A stretch of 35,879 nucleotides of DNA, from assembly GCA_023436175.1 (NCBI GenBank), contig JAEZKE010000058.1, positions 1 through 35,879 of the forward strand. The letters run 5' to 3'. Below, one piece after another: positions 8,989 to 16,403 of the stretch. The notes beneath the pieces were generated by a model that searched no databases, was not told where the DNA came from, and worked only from the letters and a program-made list of their open reading frames with translations. The position numbers were made by a program, and so were the translations under genes. Source of the DNA: Methanobacteriota archaeon (lineage in GTDB: Archaea; Methanobacteriota; Methanobacteria; Methanobacteriales; Methanobacteriaceae). Positions within the stretch are counted from its first letter, which is position 1. Every line of letters starts with the position of its first letter.

Positions 8989-9147
8989 ATGGATAGAAAT
9001 ACTGCAATCGTATTAATCATTTTAATTATTGCAATAGTAGTTATAGTGGCTATTCTTGCATGGATGTGGATGTATACACCTTATATGGGAGGGTATCATG
9101 GCTATTACAGCAATAATACAGGCCATGGCATGATGCATGGATATTAA
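8989..9147 (+). CDS. 52-residue membrane peptide with Met/His/Tyr-rich tail
   Basis: Starts at an ATG with AGAGGTGAT five bases upstream and lies 44 bases after the CopB-type ATPase. Residues 5-27 form one hydrophobic helix of Ile, Val and Ala. The remaining tail is WMWMYTPYMGGYHGYY followed by an Asn-Asn-Thr stretch and GHGMMHGY. It has six Met and three His residues in about 28 positions, a composition typical of copper- or silver-binding tails. The good ribosome site and the position support a real gene. An accessory copper-binding peptide for the pump is an inference; I know of no named family for it. Confidence 0.75.
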   Translation: MDRNTAIVLIILIIAIVVIVAILAWMWMYTPYMGGYHGYYSNNTGHGMMHGY

Positions 9148-9289
9148 TTTTTCACATGCCGAGTACCTAATAAATTTTATGTAATAAATTTTATAAATTA
9201 TGTAATACATATTAGCCATTGAGGTTGAGGAAATTCATGCAAATTTCCGAACCACAAAATTTTTTTAAAAAAAATTTTGAGGTGATAAT

Positions 9290-9541
9290 ATGGCAAAAGT
9301 TCCAAAAAATGAAGAAACCATGATAAAATGTATCTGTAATGCATGCCCTACCTACAATGAATGCATGCAAAGCGGGAAATTAGGAGTGTTTTGCTCTGCA
9401 GGTGATGAAATAAGATGTTTTGAAAATGAACAGGGATGTAACTGCCAGGATTGTACAGTTTCATCAGATTTTGATTTCTCCACCGTTTACCACTGTAAAG
9501 ATGGATCAGCCGACATGCAAATGGAATCCAGGTCAAGATAA
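9290..9541 (+). CDS. DUF2769 cysteine-rich protein
   Basis: 83 residues with ten cysteines (14, 16, 19, 25, 35, 43, 50, 52, 55, 69). The pattern CxCxxCPTYxxC, then FC, then GCNCQDC matches the archaeal DUF2769 family of small putative metal-binding proteins. The ATG follows GAGGTGATAAT, a strong site. There is no signal peptide, so it is probably cytosolic. It sits 142 bases after the copper-type membrane peptide. The cysteines could bind zinc, copper or an iron-sulfur cluster; the sequence cannot decide. A role in metal handling fits the neighbours but is inferred. Confidence 0.85.
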   Translation: MAKVPKNEETMIKCICNACPTYNECMQSGKLGVFCSAGDEIRCFENEQGCNCQDCTVSSDFDFSTVYHCKDGSADMQMESRSR

Positions 9542-9641
9542 CCTTCCCAATTCATTTTTTTATTAAATTTTAGAATTTAGAATAAATTGTGAACCTATTC
9601 AAAATTGTAAGTGCTGATGTATAATAAAAAACGTGATTTAA

Positions 9642-10022
9642 ATGAAGATTAAAGGTGTTGTAGTTTCAGGTACTAAAAAAGGTGCTTATTTTATGTCACA
9701 ATCAGTTTACAGGGATCAATTTGAGGATAAACTTCATTTCAAGCCATTTGTTGGTACTTTAAATATTAAAGTTGGAGATACTGACGAACAAAAGGTTCAA
9801 AAACTCTTAGAAAGTGATATCGCAGAAATAAAAGGTGAAAAAACCTTTGGTGATGTTAAATTCAAAAAAGCAACTTTAAATGATGAAGTTGAAGGAGCAG
9901 TAATTTTTCCAGAAAAAACACACCATTCCCCAGATGTTGTTGAGTTCATAGCTCCTCAAAACCTCAAAGAAAGATTCCATATCACTGATGGAAGTTCTGT
10001 AACTATAGATATTCCAGATTAA
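9642..10022 (+). CDS. ribK: CTP-dependent riboflavin kinase
   Basis: 126 residues, matching the archaeal DUF120/RibK family that phosphorylates riboflavin to FMN with CTP instead of ATP (EC 2.7.1.161). Recognisable features are an N-terminal GVVVSGTKKGAYFMS loop, FKPFVGTLNIKV (nucleotide/metal region), a KTHHSPDVVEFIAP segment and the C-terminal LKERFHITDGSSVTIDI. The family usually has about 130 residues, so this is the full stand-alone form. The start ATG follows CGTGATTTAA. FMN supply matters in methanogens, for example for F420 precursor chemistry and flavoproteins. No operon partner is obvious; the next gene is on the other strand. Confidence 0.93.
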   Translation: MKIKGVVVSGTKKGAYFMSQSVYRDQFEDKLHFKPFVGTLNIKVGDTDEQKVQKLLESDIAEIKGEKTFGDVKFKKATLNDEVEGAVIFPEKTHHSPDVVEFIAPQNLKERFHITDGSSVTIDIPD

Positions 10023-10051
10023 GTTTTTACAAAAAAAATATTCATATCTTG

Positions 10052-10291
10052 TTAATTACCTAATTTCAGGATATTCTTATTAGTAAACATAAGATTTACC
10101 ATATCTACATTATCAAGATGATGAGAAACTATATTTTCAATAAAAAAGAGATCCATATTGTCAGCTGTACCTGAAAGATTTGGTTTTGCCGTTTCCCCTG
10201 TAAGATTACTTTCATATATAGAAAAAAGAGCTAAAAATACTATAAACGCTACCATAATAACCCCAACAATAACTTTTTCACTCTTTTTCAT
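10052..10291 (-). CDS. Short membrane-anchored protein resembling a truncated DUF305 domain
   Basis: 79 residues from the ATG at 10291, which has GGTGA five bases upstream; an in-frame GTG at 10300 is part of that site and is not used. Residues 7-25 are a membrane segment and the rest should be outside. The C-terminal part, MDLFFIENIVSHHLDNVDMV, resembles the first helix of DUF305 proteins (FIxxMxPHHxxAVxMA), often found with copper resistance. DUF305 domains are normally longer and carry further Met/His residues; here the frame stops soon after that helix, 29 bases from the ribK end. It may be a shortened or decaying gene. The assignment rests on this single motif. Confidence 0.6.
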   Translation of the reverse strand: MKKSEKVIVGVIMVAFIVFLALFSIYESNLTGETAKPNLSGTADNMDLFFIENIVSHHLDNVDMVNLMFTNKNILKLGN

Positions 10292-10506
10292 AAGTTTCAC
10301 CTATATCACTATCTAATTGAAATTTTATTAATTATATATCATTAATATTTATAACTGTCCACTGCTAAGATTAATTCAAACCAGCAGTTATCATTCAAAA
10401 GTACATTAAACGGTTTTAATAGTTTCTAAATGAAGTACAAATGAAATTTATTTTATTTTCAAGAATGTATGAGTAAATCCGCTCCAAAAAGAATAAAAAT
10501 TAGGAC

Positions 10507-11337
10507 TTATTGAATAATTTTTGACTCAATTTTATCCACAATTTTAGATATTCTAACTGAAATCTCTGATTCTGGTTCTTTGATTACAATAGGAGTTCCA
10601 ATATCAGATGCAGAAGCTGTTTCCACATCTAATGGCAGTCTTCCAAGGAAAGGGATGTCCATTTCTTCAGCCATTTTAGCACCCGTACCCTTACCAAATA
10701 TCAAAATTTCATTTTCACAATGAGGACATATAAAACCGGACATATTCTCAATAACTCCAATAATTGGAATATTCAGATTTTTAACCAGATTAACGCCTTT
10801 AGTTACGTCTTCTTGGACTACAGACTGGGGCGTGGTAACTAAAACAACACCGTCCAATGGAACAGTCTGTAAAACAGTTAAAGGTTCATCTCCAGTACCT
10901 GGAGGATTATCAATAATTAAAACATCTAAATCTCCCCAGTTAACTTCTGCAAAAAATTGTTTTATTGCTCCAGTTTTTGCAGGACCTCTCCAGATAACTG
11001 GAGTATCCTGTGAGGATAAAAAAAATCCTACAGACATGACTTTTATTCCTTCTTCAGTTTCAACTGGTGTTATACCATCTTTAGTATACTCTAAATTTTT
11101 TCCTTCTACTCCCAACATCTTTGGAACATTTGGCCCATGGACATCAGCATCCATAATACCCGTTTTATACCCTTTTTTCGCAAATGCCGCGGCTAAATTC
11201 ACTGATACTGTGGATTTACCTACTCCTCCTTTTCCGCTCATTACTGCAATTTTATGTTTGATCTTACTCATTCTTTTTATAATTTCAACTTCCTGCTCCA
11301 TTAGCGCTTTTTTACGCTCTTCTTCTTCAGAGACCAT
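10507..11337 (-). CDS. apbC: Mrp/Nbp35 family iron-sulfur cluster carrier ATPase
   Basis: 276 residues. P-loop NTPase of the deviant Walker A type, GKGGVGKS at 35-42, with DADVHGPNVPKMLG, IIDNPPGTGDEP at 141-152 and the CPHC motif (C204, C207) that binds a bridging 4Fe-4S cluster in a dimer. These proteins assemble clusters and pass them to apo-proteins in the cytosol, as in the archaeal ApbC/Nbp35 group. GGAGG lies eight bases before the ATG. The short N-terminus lacks the extra Cys cluster of eukaryotic Nbp35. Its downstream spacer leads to the oppositely facing membrane protein; upstream lies a NifX-type gene on the same strand, another metal-cofactor function. Confidence 0.93.
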   Translation of the reverse strand: MVSEEEERKKALMEQEVEIIKRMSKIKHKIAVMSGKGGVGKSTVSVNLAAAFAKKGYKTGIMDADVHGPNVPKMLGVEGKNLEYTKDGITPVETEEGIKVMSVGFFLSSQDTPVIWRGPAKTGAIKQFFAEVNWGDLDVLIIDNPPGTGDEPLTVLQTVPLDGVVLVTTPQSVVQEDVTKGVNLVKNLNIPIIGVIENMSGFICPHCENEILIFGKGTGAKMAEEMDIPFLGRLPLDVETASASDIGTPIVIKEPESEISVRISKIVDKIESKIIQ

Positions 11338-11612
11338 TATTAATCCTCCAAATAAGATATATTAAATATTAATGCCGAATACATGTAAAATCAATAGAAA
11401 TTAAGAATTAAGTTCTCAAAAAATGGTTTTGCTATTTTAGATTATTTTCTAAAATATTTTGTAAACAGCTAATAATAGTATATATGCAAAATTATTTATA
11501 ATTTTCAATTTTTTAGGCTGTAACGTGTTGAATACGGCTTTTCCTATTTTTCGATTACAGTACCTTTTCTAAATATTAGCCTTTTTTATTTTTTTAAGCT
11601 ATTTTTTTAAGC

Positions 11613-11990
11613 TTAATGAATTACAGGCCTTGGTATTGGGTTAGATACTAATTTTGAGGAGGCCAATTTTTTTAAAGCTTTCTCAATCATCAAATCAGGA
11701 GTAGAATATGGCTTTATTTTGTAAGATAGAAGAGTTTTAACTGCTCCAGGACCAATATGACTTGCCAGTACTAAATTACAATCTGAAATTAAATCAGCAC
11801 TCTTTGCAAGCGCTTTATCATGGTTTTCTAACAAATCGAGATTATCTGAAGGTGGAATATTTTTACGCACTTCAATGAATTCAAAATCTTCATTTCCTTT
11901 AATTTCAAATATTAAAAAATTGGGAGTCTGGCCAAAATGCTGGTTTACGGATTTCCCATTACTGCTTGCAATTGCGACTTTAAATGTCAT
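11613..11990 (-). CDS. Dinitrogenase iron-molybdenum cofactor family protein (NifX/NafY-like)
   Basis: 125 residues with the fold signature of the NifB/NifX/NafY family: MTFKVAIASSNGKSVNQHFGQ at the start (beta strand and conserved HFG), then NLVLASHIGPGAVKTLLSYKIKPY. Stand-alone proteins of this type are common in methanogens without a role in nitrogen fixation and may bind an iron-sulfur or metal cluster. The ATG at 11990 has GGTGACGTAT upstream; a TTG at 12014 would add eight residues but has no such site. No other nif gene is nearby. Its closest neighbour on the strand is the Mrp/Nbp35 gene, which makes a cluster-transfer role plausible. Confidence 0.85.
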   Translation of the reverse strand: MTFKVAIASSNGKSVNQHFGQTPNFLIFEIKGNEDFEFIEVRKNIPPSDNLDLLENHDKALAKSADLISDCNLVLASHIGPGAVKTLLSYKIKPYSTPDLMIEKALKKLASSKLVSNPIPRPVIH

Positions 11991-12362
11991 ATACGTCACC
12001 TTTTTAAAATTCAATGTTTATTTTATTTAAATTGATTAATTAACGAACAAATATTGATTAAATAAGATCATTGTGGTTAAAAATTTAAAATTTCATTTAA
12101 TATAACAATTGTTATATTTCTAATTATTTAAATACATAACTACTCACTAAAATTTCAGATAATTCATCAAATTAAATCAAAAATAGATAATTGAAAATAA
12201 GTAAGCGTGATTATTCCAACACGTTTAAACAAACTCTCAAAAATCCTCAAAAAAATTGAAAACTTTTTTTTGGACTGTCGAACATTTTGCGTTTGAGCAT
12301 GTAAAAAATTGAAAATTTTTTACGGTTGCAAAACCAAATGTTTTTGAAAGCATGAAAATATG
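11991..12362. other. Intergenic region with hairpin and duplicated hxlR end
   Basis: No gene seen. It includes a 9-base perfect stem (12301-12309 / 12315-12323, loop TGAAA) made mostly of A and T, and a second copy (12212-12231) of the sequence at the 3' end of the HxlR gene. It should carry the promoter of the NifX-type gene. Confidence 0.5.
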
Positions 12363-12383
12363 CTATTCTAACACATTTAAACA
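12212..12383. repeat. Direct repeat pair: duplicated 3' end of the HxlR gene
   Basis: Bases 12212-12231 and 12364-12383 agree at 18 of 20 positions (TATTCyAACACrTTTAAACA). The second copy covers the stop region of the HxlR gene. The 132 bases between them hold the hairpin at 12301-12323. This may be the trace of a partial duplication or of an excised element. Confidence 0.5.
12301..12323. repeat. Perfect AT-rich hairpin
   Basis: GTAAAAAAT / ATTTTTTAC with a five-base loop. On either strand the arm ends in a run of A or T, so it could act as a terminator for the HxlR gene (minus strand). Confidence 0.5.
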
Positions 12384-12704
12384 TATTTTAGATTTACAGT
12401 ACTCTTCTCCCCAATCACAAAGTAATTTTAAAATTGGTATAACTGATTTACCCTTTGCAGTAAGGCAATACTCTACCTTTGGAGGTACCTCCGCATAGAC
12501 CTTTCTATTAACTAAATTGTCCCTTTCTAATTCACGAAGCTGTTTTGTAAGCATTCTCTGAGTTATAGCCGGTAACTCCCTATTAATTTCACTAAACCTT
12601 AATTTTTCATCCTTTAATGCCCATAAAATTAATGGTTTCCATTTTCCACCTATTTCATCTATTGCTGCTGCTACAGGGCAGCAGTACTTTTTATTTTCTG
12701 CCAT
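12363..12704 (-). CDS. HxlR-family winged-helix regulator
   Basis: 113 residues with the standard HxlR layout: CPV near the start, GGKWKPLILWAL at 19-30, LRFSEINRELPAITQRMLTKQLRELE (recognition helix) and PPKVEYCLTAKGKSVIPIL (wing and dimer helix). It has six cysteines (8, 9, 80, 96, 103, 108); the usual CPV cysteine is followed and preceded by others, and the CxxxxC at 103-108 is unusual. This makes redox or metal sensing possible. GTGATC precedes the ATG. It is divergent from the copper genes starting at 13042 and is a good candidate for their regulator (inference). An operator-like palindrome covers its own promoter. Confidence 0.9.
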   Translation of the reverse strand: MAENKKYCCPVAAAIDEIGGKWKPLILWALKDEKLRFSEINRELPAITQRMLTKQLRELERDNLVNRKVYAEVPPKVEYCLTAKGKSVIPILKLLCDWGEEYCKSKICLNVLE

Positions 12705-12732
12705 GAGATCACTTGCGTATTTTTTGATAGTT

Positions 12733-12750
12733 AGTATACAGAAGTGTACT
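12733..12750 (-). promoter_or_regulatory. Operator-like palindrome over the HxlR gene promoter
   Basis: AGTATAC-AGAA-GTGTACT: 7-base arms with one mismatch and a 4-base spacer. It abuts and partly overlaps the minus-strand TATA-like TTATATAG (about 12748-12755) that would serve the HxlR gene, with the start codon 29 bases further. HxlR regulators typically bind such palindromes, so autoregulation is likely (inference). Confidence 0.55.
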
Positions 12751-12973
12751 ATATAACCATTTTGTCTATACCAAATTTAAATACAATTAGTTTAATTTAT
12801 ATAGTATGCAACATTAAATTGGAAGAAAATTAATAGAATTTAATTTACACAACAGTACTGTGGCCTAAATGATACCCAACAGAAATAGAATATGTTCCAG
12901 TGATAGACCTAAATAATTATAGTAAAAATATTTAACTTAACTGTTTTTTTTAGTTAAGAATAATTAAAAAGAG

Positions 12974-12982
12974 TTATATAAT
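12974..12982 (+). promoter_or_regulatory. TATA box of the copper operon
   Basis: TTATATAAT preceded by the purine-rich AAAAAGAG, a plausible BRE. It lies about 60 bases before the GTG start of copZ, leaving a leader of about 40 bases that ends in the strong AAGGAGGG site at 13026-13033. Confidence 0.55.
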
Positions 12983-13041
12983 AATTATTTAACCAAATAT
13001 ATTCAAAAATCAAGTAATAAGAATTAAGGAGGGATTAAATA

Positions 13042-13263
13042 GTGTTTAATTCTACAACAAAAGCAGAAATTAAAATTTCAGGAATGAGTTGCGCCCACTG
13101 CGTAGCACGTGTTGAAAAATCTCTAAAAAGTTTAGATGGAGTCAAAGAAGTCCAAGTAAATTTAGAAACAGGAAAAGCAATTGTTAAATACAACCCTAAA
13201 AAAGTAGAACCTTCAAAATTAGAAGATGCTGTAAAAGAAGCAGGCTACGATGTGGTTAATTAA
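13042..13263 (+). CDS. copZ: CopZ-like copper chaperone (HMA domain)
   Basis: 73 residues, one HMA domain with the metal-binding GMSCAHC (C17, C20) and the GYDVVN end typical of these proteins. It carries Cu(I) in the cytosol to the CopA ATPase, whose gene is 236 bases downstream. The start is a GTG at 13042, chosen because AAGGAGGG lies eight bases before it and the HMA domain begins right away. Its sequence closely resembles the first HMA domain of the CopA next door (same VEKSLKSLDGVKEVQVN versus VENSLKGLEGVEEAQVN spacing), which suggests duplication. Confidence 0.93.
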   Translation: MFNSTTKAEIKISGMSCAHCVARVEKSLKSLDGVKEVQVNLETGKAIVKYNPKKVEPSKLEDAVKEAGYDVVN

Positions 13264-13499
13264 GTACTATAAATTAGAAAATGCAAATAGATTCTAGAAT
13301 GATGTAAAAGTGGGCCTGATAAAGCTTTAATTAGCAAATTCATATCCATATCGTCAAAATACTGCTCAAATTTACAATATTATTTTATTTTAAATTTTTT
13401 TTCTTTATTTCAAGCATTATTTAAAAAGAATTAGAAAAAATGTATTAATTAAGAAAAACAAATAATAACATACTATAATCAAGATTAAGAGGTAACCCC

Positions 13500-15944
13500 A
13501 TGGCAGAGAAACCCATAAAAAAAGCAAATATCAGGATTTCAGGAATGCACTGTGCTTCATGTGCTTTAAACGTTGAAAACTCTTTAAAAGGCCTTGAAGG
13601 GGTGGAAGAAGCCCAAGTAAATATTGGAACTGAAAAAGCTACTGTTGAATATGATCCTGAAAAATTGAAACTCGCTGAATTGGAAAATGCCATAGAAAAT
13701 GCGGGTTATGGTGTTGCAAACGAACAGGTTATTCTAAAAATTGGAGGAATGACCTGTGTCATGTGCATAAAAGCCATAGAAGATGTCCTTGGAAAACTTG
13801 ATGGAGTTAGTAATGTTACAGTTAACTTAACTGCCGAAAAAGCATATGTTACTTACAATCCCGAGATTACAACAATTACAGATATGAAAAATGCAATTGA
13901 AGATTTAGGCTACCAATATCTTGGCGTTGAAGGCGAAAAAACAGGAGAAGATGAAGAAGAAATAAGATCTAGAGATCTTAAAGATAAAAGAAATCGAATA
14001 CTTGTTGGTTTTGGATTTTCAATTCCATTAATGGCTTTAATGTTTTTAGATGTTCCTCTTCCAATCCCAATGCCTTATTTTATGCTCTTGGTTTCAATTC
14101 TTCCATTTATCTATGTAAGTTATCCCATATTCACTGCTGGTTTCCGTTCCCTTAAAAATCGAAACCTTGACATGGATGTTATGTATTCCATGGGAATTGG
14201 AGTTGCTTATGTATCAAGTATTTTAGGTACTTTTAACATTATACTAACTCAACAATTCTTATTTTATGAAACTGCACTTATGCTCGCTGCATTTCTAGCT
14301 TTAGGACGGTATTTAGAGGCCAGAGCAAAAGGAAGGACATCAACTGCTATCAAAAAATTAATTGGATTGCAGGCAAAAACTGCCACTGTAATTCGTAATG
14401 ATAATGAAATTGAAATTCCAATCGAAGATGTTCAAACAGGTGATACGGTAGTTGTTAAGCCTGGTGAAAAAATACCTGCCGATGGTGAAGTTATAAGCGG
14501 TGAAAGTTATGTAGATGAATCCGCCATTACTGGAGAACCCATTCCTGCATTTAAAAATGCTGGAAAAACCGTAGTTGGGGGGACCATAAACCAGAATGGA
14601 ATATTACGATTTAAAGCTTTAAAAATAGGAAAAGACACAGTATTGTCCCAGATTATAAAACTTGTAGAAAACGCTCAAGGCTCAAGGCCGCCTGTACAAA
14701 GAATTGCAGATAAAGCAGTGAGTTATTTCATTCCCACTGTTCTGACTATAGCAATTGCAGCATTTTTATTCTGGTACTTAATCTCAGGAACCACCCTCCT
14801 CTTCGCACTTACAGTGTTAATCTCCATTCTTGTTGTTGCGTGTCCATGTGCACTTGGACTTGCATCACCTACAGCCATAACTGTGGGTATTGGACGCGGA
14901 GCGGAGTTTGGAATTCTAATCAAAAATGGTGAAGCTCTTGAAATATCCGAAAAACTTACCACCATAGTATTTGATAAAACAGGTACGCTTACTAAGGGTA
15001 AACCGGAGGTTACAGATATAGCAGCAGTTGGGATTGATAATAAAGAATTATTGAAACTCGCTGCTAGTGTTGAAAAAAATTCACAGCACCCCCTTGCAGA
15101 AGCAGTGGTTAAAAAAGCACAAGAAGGAAATATAGACATAAAAACAAGTCAAAGATTCGATACCTTTGGAGGAAAAGGAGTAAAAGCAGTAGTAGAAGAT
15201 AAAGAAATTATAATCGGAAATAGAGCTCTGTTTAAAGATAGAAATATTACAATTCCTGATGAAACTGAAGAAAAACTATCTAAATTTGAAAATGAAGGAA
15301 AAACAGCAGTTTTAATTGGTATTGATAATTCTTTAGCTGGAACAATTGCTATAGCGGACACCCTAAAAGAGACCACCCAAGATGCAATTGGAAGACTCAA
15401 AGAAATGGGCCTTAAGGTTGTAATGATAACTGGAGACAATGAAAGAACAGCAAATGCAATTGCAAAACAGGTTGGAATTGGAAATGTAATTGCAGAAGTG
15501 CTGCCCCAGGATAAGTCTGAAGAGGTTAAGCGGCTTCAGGAAGCAGGTGAAGTTGTGGCCTTTGTTGGTGACGGTATTAACGATGCACCTGCACTGGCAC
15601 AATCTGATGTCGGAATAGCCATAGGAAGCGGTACAGATGTAGCGATAGAAAGTGGTGAAATTGTTCTTATAAAAAATGACATCATGGATGCCCTGGCAGG
15701 TATTCAATTAAGTAAAAAAGTAATGGGAAGAATAAAACAGAATTTATTCTGGGCATTTGCATATAATGTGGTTCTTATTCCTGTTGCAGCAGGGGTGCTT
15801 TATCCATTCTTTGGAATCACATTTAGACCAGAATTTGCAGGACTTGCAATGGCATTAAGTTCAGTATCTGTTTTAACCCTTTCCTTACTCCTAAAAGGGT
15901 ATGTACCTCCTGCAAAGAAAGAGAAGATAGAAATAAGCCAGTAA
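13500..15944 (+). CDS. copA: CopA-type copper-exporting (P1B-1) ATPase
   Basis: 814 residues, complete. Two N-terminal HMA domains carry GMHCASC (C18, C21) and GMTCVMC (C86, C89). Eight membrane segments follow, with the CPC signature at 448-450, TGEP at 344-347, phosphorylation D492 in DKTGTLT, SQHP and GDGINDAP. This is the Cu(I) exporter of the P1B-1 group in the cytoplasmic membrane. The start ATG is preceded by AGAGGTAACCCC. Both domains receive copper from the chaperone CopZ encoded upstream. The second, CopB-type ATPase in the window (6905-8944) lacks HMA domains, so the two pumps probably differ in metal or oxidation state. Confidence 0.95.
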   Translation: MAEKPIKKANIRISGMHCASCALNVENSLKGLEGVEEAQVNIGTEKATVEYDPEKLKLAELENAIENAGYGVANEQVILKIGGMTCVMCIKAIEDVLGKLDGVSNVTVNLTAEKAYVTYNPEITTITDMKNAIEDLGYQYLGVEGEKTGEDEEEIRSRDLKDKRNRILVGFGFSIPLMALMFLDVPLPIPMPYFMLLVSILPFIYVSYPIFTAGFRSLKNRNLDMDVMYSMGIGVAYVSSILGTFNIILTQQFLFYETALMLAAFLALGRYLEARAKGRTSTAIKKLIGLQAKTATVIRNDNEIEIPIEDVQTGDTVVVKPGEKIPADGEVISGESYVDESAITGEPIPAFKNAGKTVVGGTINQNGILRFKALKIGKDTVLSQIIKLVENAQGSRPPVQRIADKAVSYFIPTVLTIAIAAFLFWYLISGTTLLFALTVLISILVVACPCALGLASPTAITVGIGRGAEFGILIKNGEALEISEKLTTIVFDKTGTLTKGKPEVTDIAAVGIDNKELLKLAASVEKNSQHPLAEAVVKKAQEGNIDIKTSQRFDTFGGKGVKAVVEDKEIIIGNRALFKDRNITIPDETEEKLSKFENEGKTAVLIGIDNSLAGTIAIADTLKETTQDAIGRLKEMGLKVVMITGDNERTANAIAKQVGIGNVIAEVLPQDKSEEVKRLQEAGEVVAFVGDGINDAPALAQSDVGIAIGSGTDVAIESGEIVLIKNDIMDALAGIQLSKKVMGRIKQNLFWAFAYNVVLIPVAAGVLYPFFGITFRPEFAGLAMALSSVSVLTLSLLLKGYVPPAKKEKIEISQ

Positions 15945-15987
15945 ATATTATATTTACTTATTCGATAAAATTACAGAGGTGAAAAAA

Positions 15988-16131
15988 ATGGCAGTAGACC
16001 CTATATGTAAAATGGACGTGGATGAAAAGACCGCTAAATGGGTTAGTGAGTATAAAGGTAAAAAATATTACTTCTGCGCTCCAGGATGTAAAGCAGAGTT
16101 TGAAAAAAATCCAGAAAAGTATGCAGAGTAA
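15988..16131 (+). CDS. YHS-domain mini protein 1
   Basis: 47 residues, little more than one YHS domain: DPICKMDVDEKTAKW at the start, then KGKKYYFCAPGCKAEFEKNP. C7, C30 and C34 are the expected metal ligands. YHS domains occur in heavy-metal ATPases and near copper genes and are thought to bind metals. GAGGTGAAAAAA precedes the ATG, and the gene starts 43 bases after copA, so it is probably part of the operon. As a stand-alone protein it may act as a small metal sink or shuttle (inference). Confidence 0.88.
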   Translation: MAVDPICKMDVDEKTAKWVSEYKGKKYYFCAPGCKAEFEKNPEKYAE

Positions 16132-16242
16132 CTAAATATCCTCATTTTTTCTATTTTTATCAATTAAAAAATAATATTAATTTCTTTGATCATATTAAAA
16201 ATTGATTTTTAAAGTTAGTTTTTGAGAGATTGAGGTGAAAAA

Positions 16243-16395
16243 ATGGTTTTAGACCCTGTATGCATGATGGAAGTAGATGAAAAATCCACAAAAAATGTAA
16301 GTGAATATAAAGGAAAAAAATACTATTTCTGCGCTCCACTGTGTAAAAAAAAGTTTGAAGAAGACCCTGAAAAGTATGCAAAGAATAGTCCATAA
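16243..16395 (+). CDS. YHS-domain mini protein 2
   Basis: 50 residues, a close paralogue of the preceding gene: DPVCMMEVDEKSTKN, then KGKKYYFCAPLCKKKFEEDP, with C7, C30 and C34 at identical positions. GAGGTGAAAAA precedes the ATG. The two genes are 111 bases apart and arose by tandem duplication. The extra Met at position 8-9 and a Lys-rich helix set it apart. It ends seven bases before the convergent cyclase-family gene. Confidence 0.88.
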   Translation: MVLDPVCMMEVDEKSTKNVSEYKGKKYYFCAPLCKKKFEEDPEKYAKNSP

Positions 16396-16403
16396 CTTTT
16401 ACT

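Larger units (their letters stand above)
12705..13041. promoter_or_regulatory. Divergent promoter region between HxlR gene and copper operon
   Basis: No gene seen. It contains, in order, the operator-like palindrome at 12733-12750, a 10-base perfect palindrome ACAGTACTGT (12852-12861), an inverted repeat CTTAACT / AGTTAAG (12936-12942 / 12952-12958), and the TATA box of copZ at 12974-12982. The AGTAC core occurs in two of these elements. Confidence 0.6.

Noticed and set aside
14723..15139. Long minus-strand open frame (138 codons) inside copA, and similar frames opposite the other ATPases
   Set aside because: They lie antisense to clear P-type ATPase motifs, are Ser-rich shadow translations without a ribosome site, and resemble no protein.
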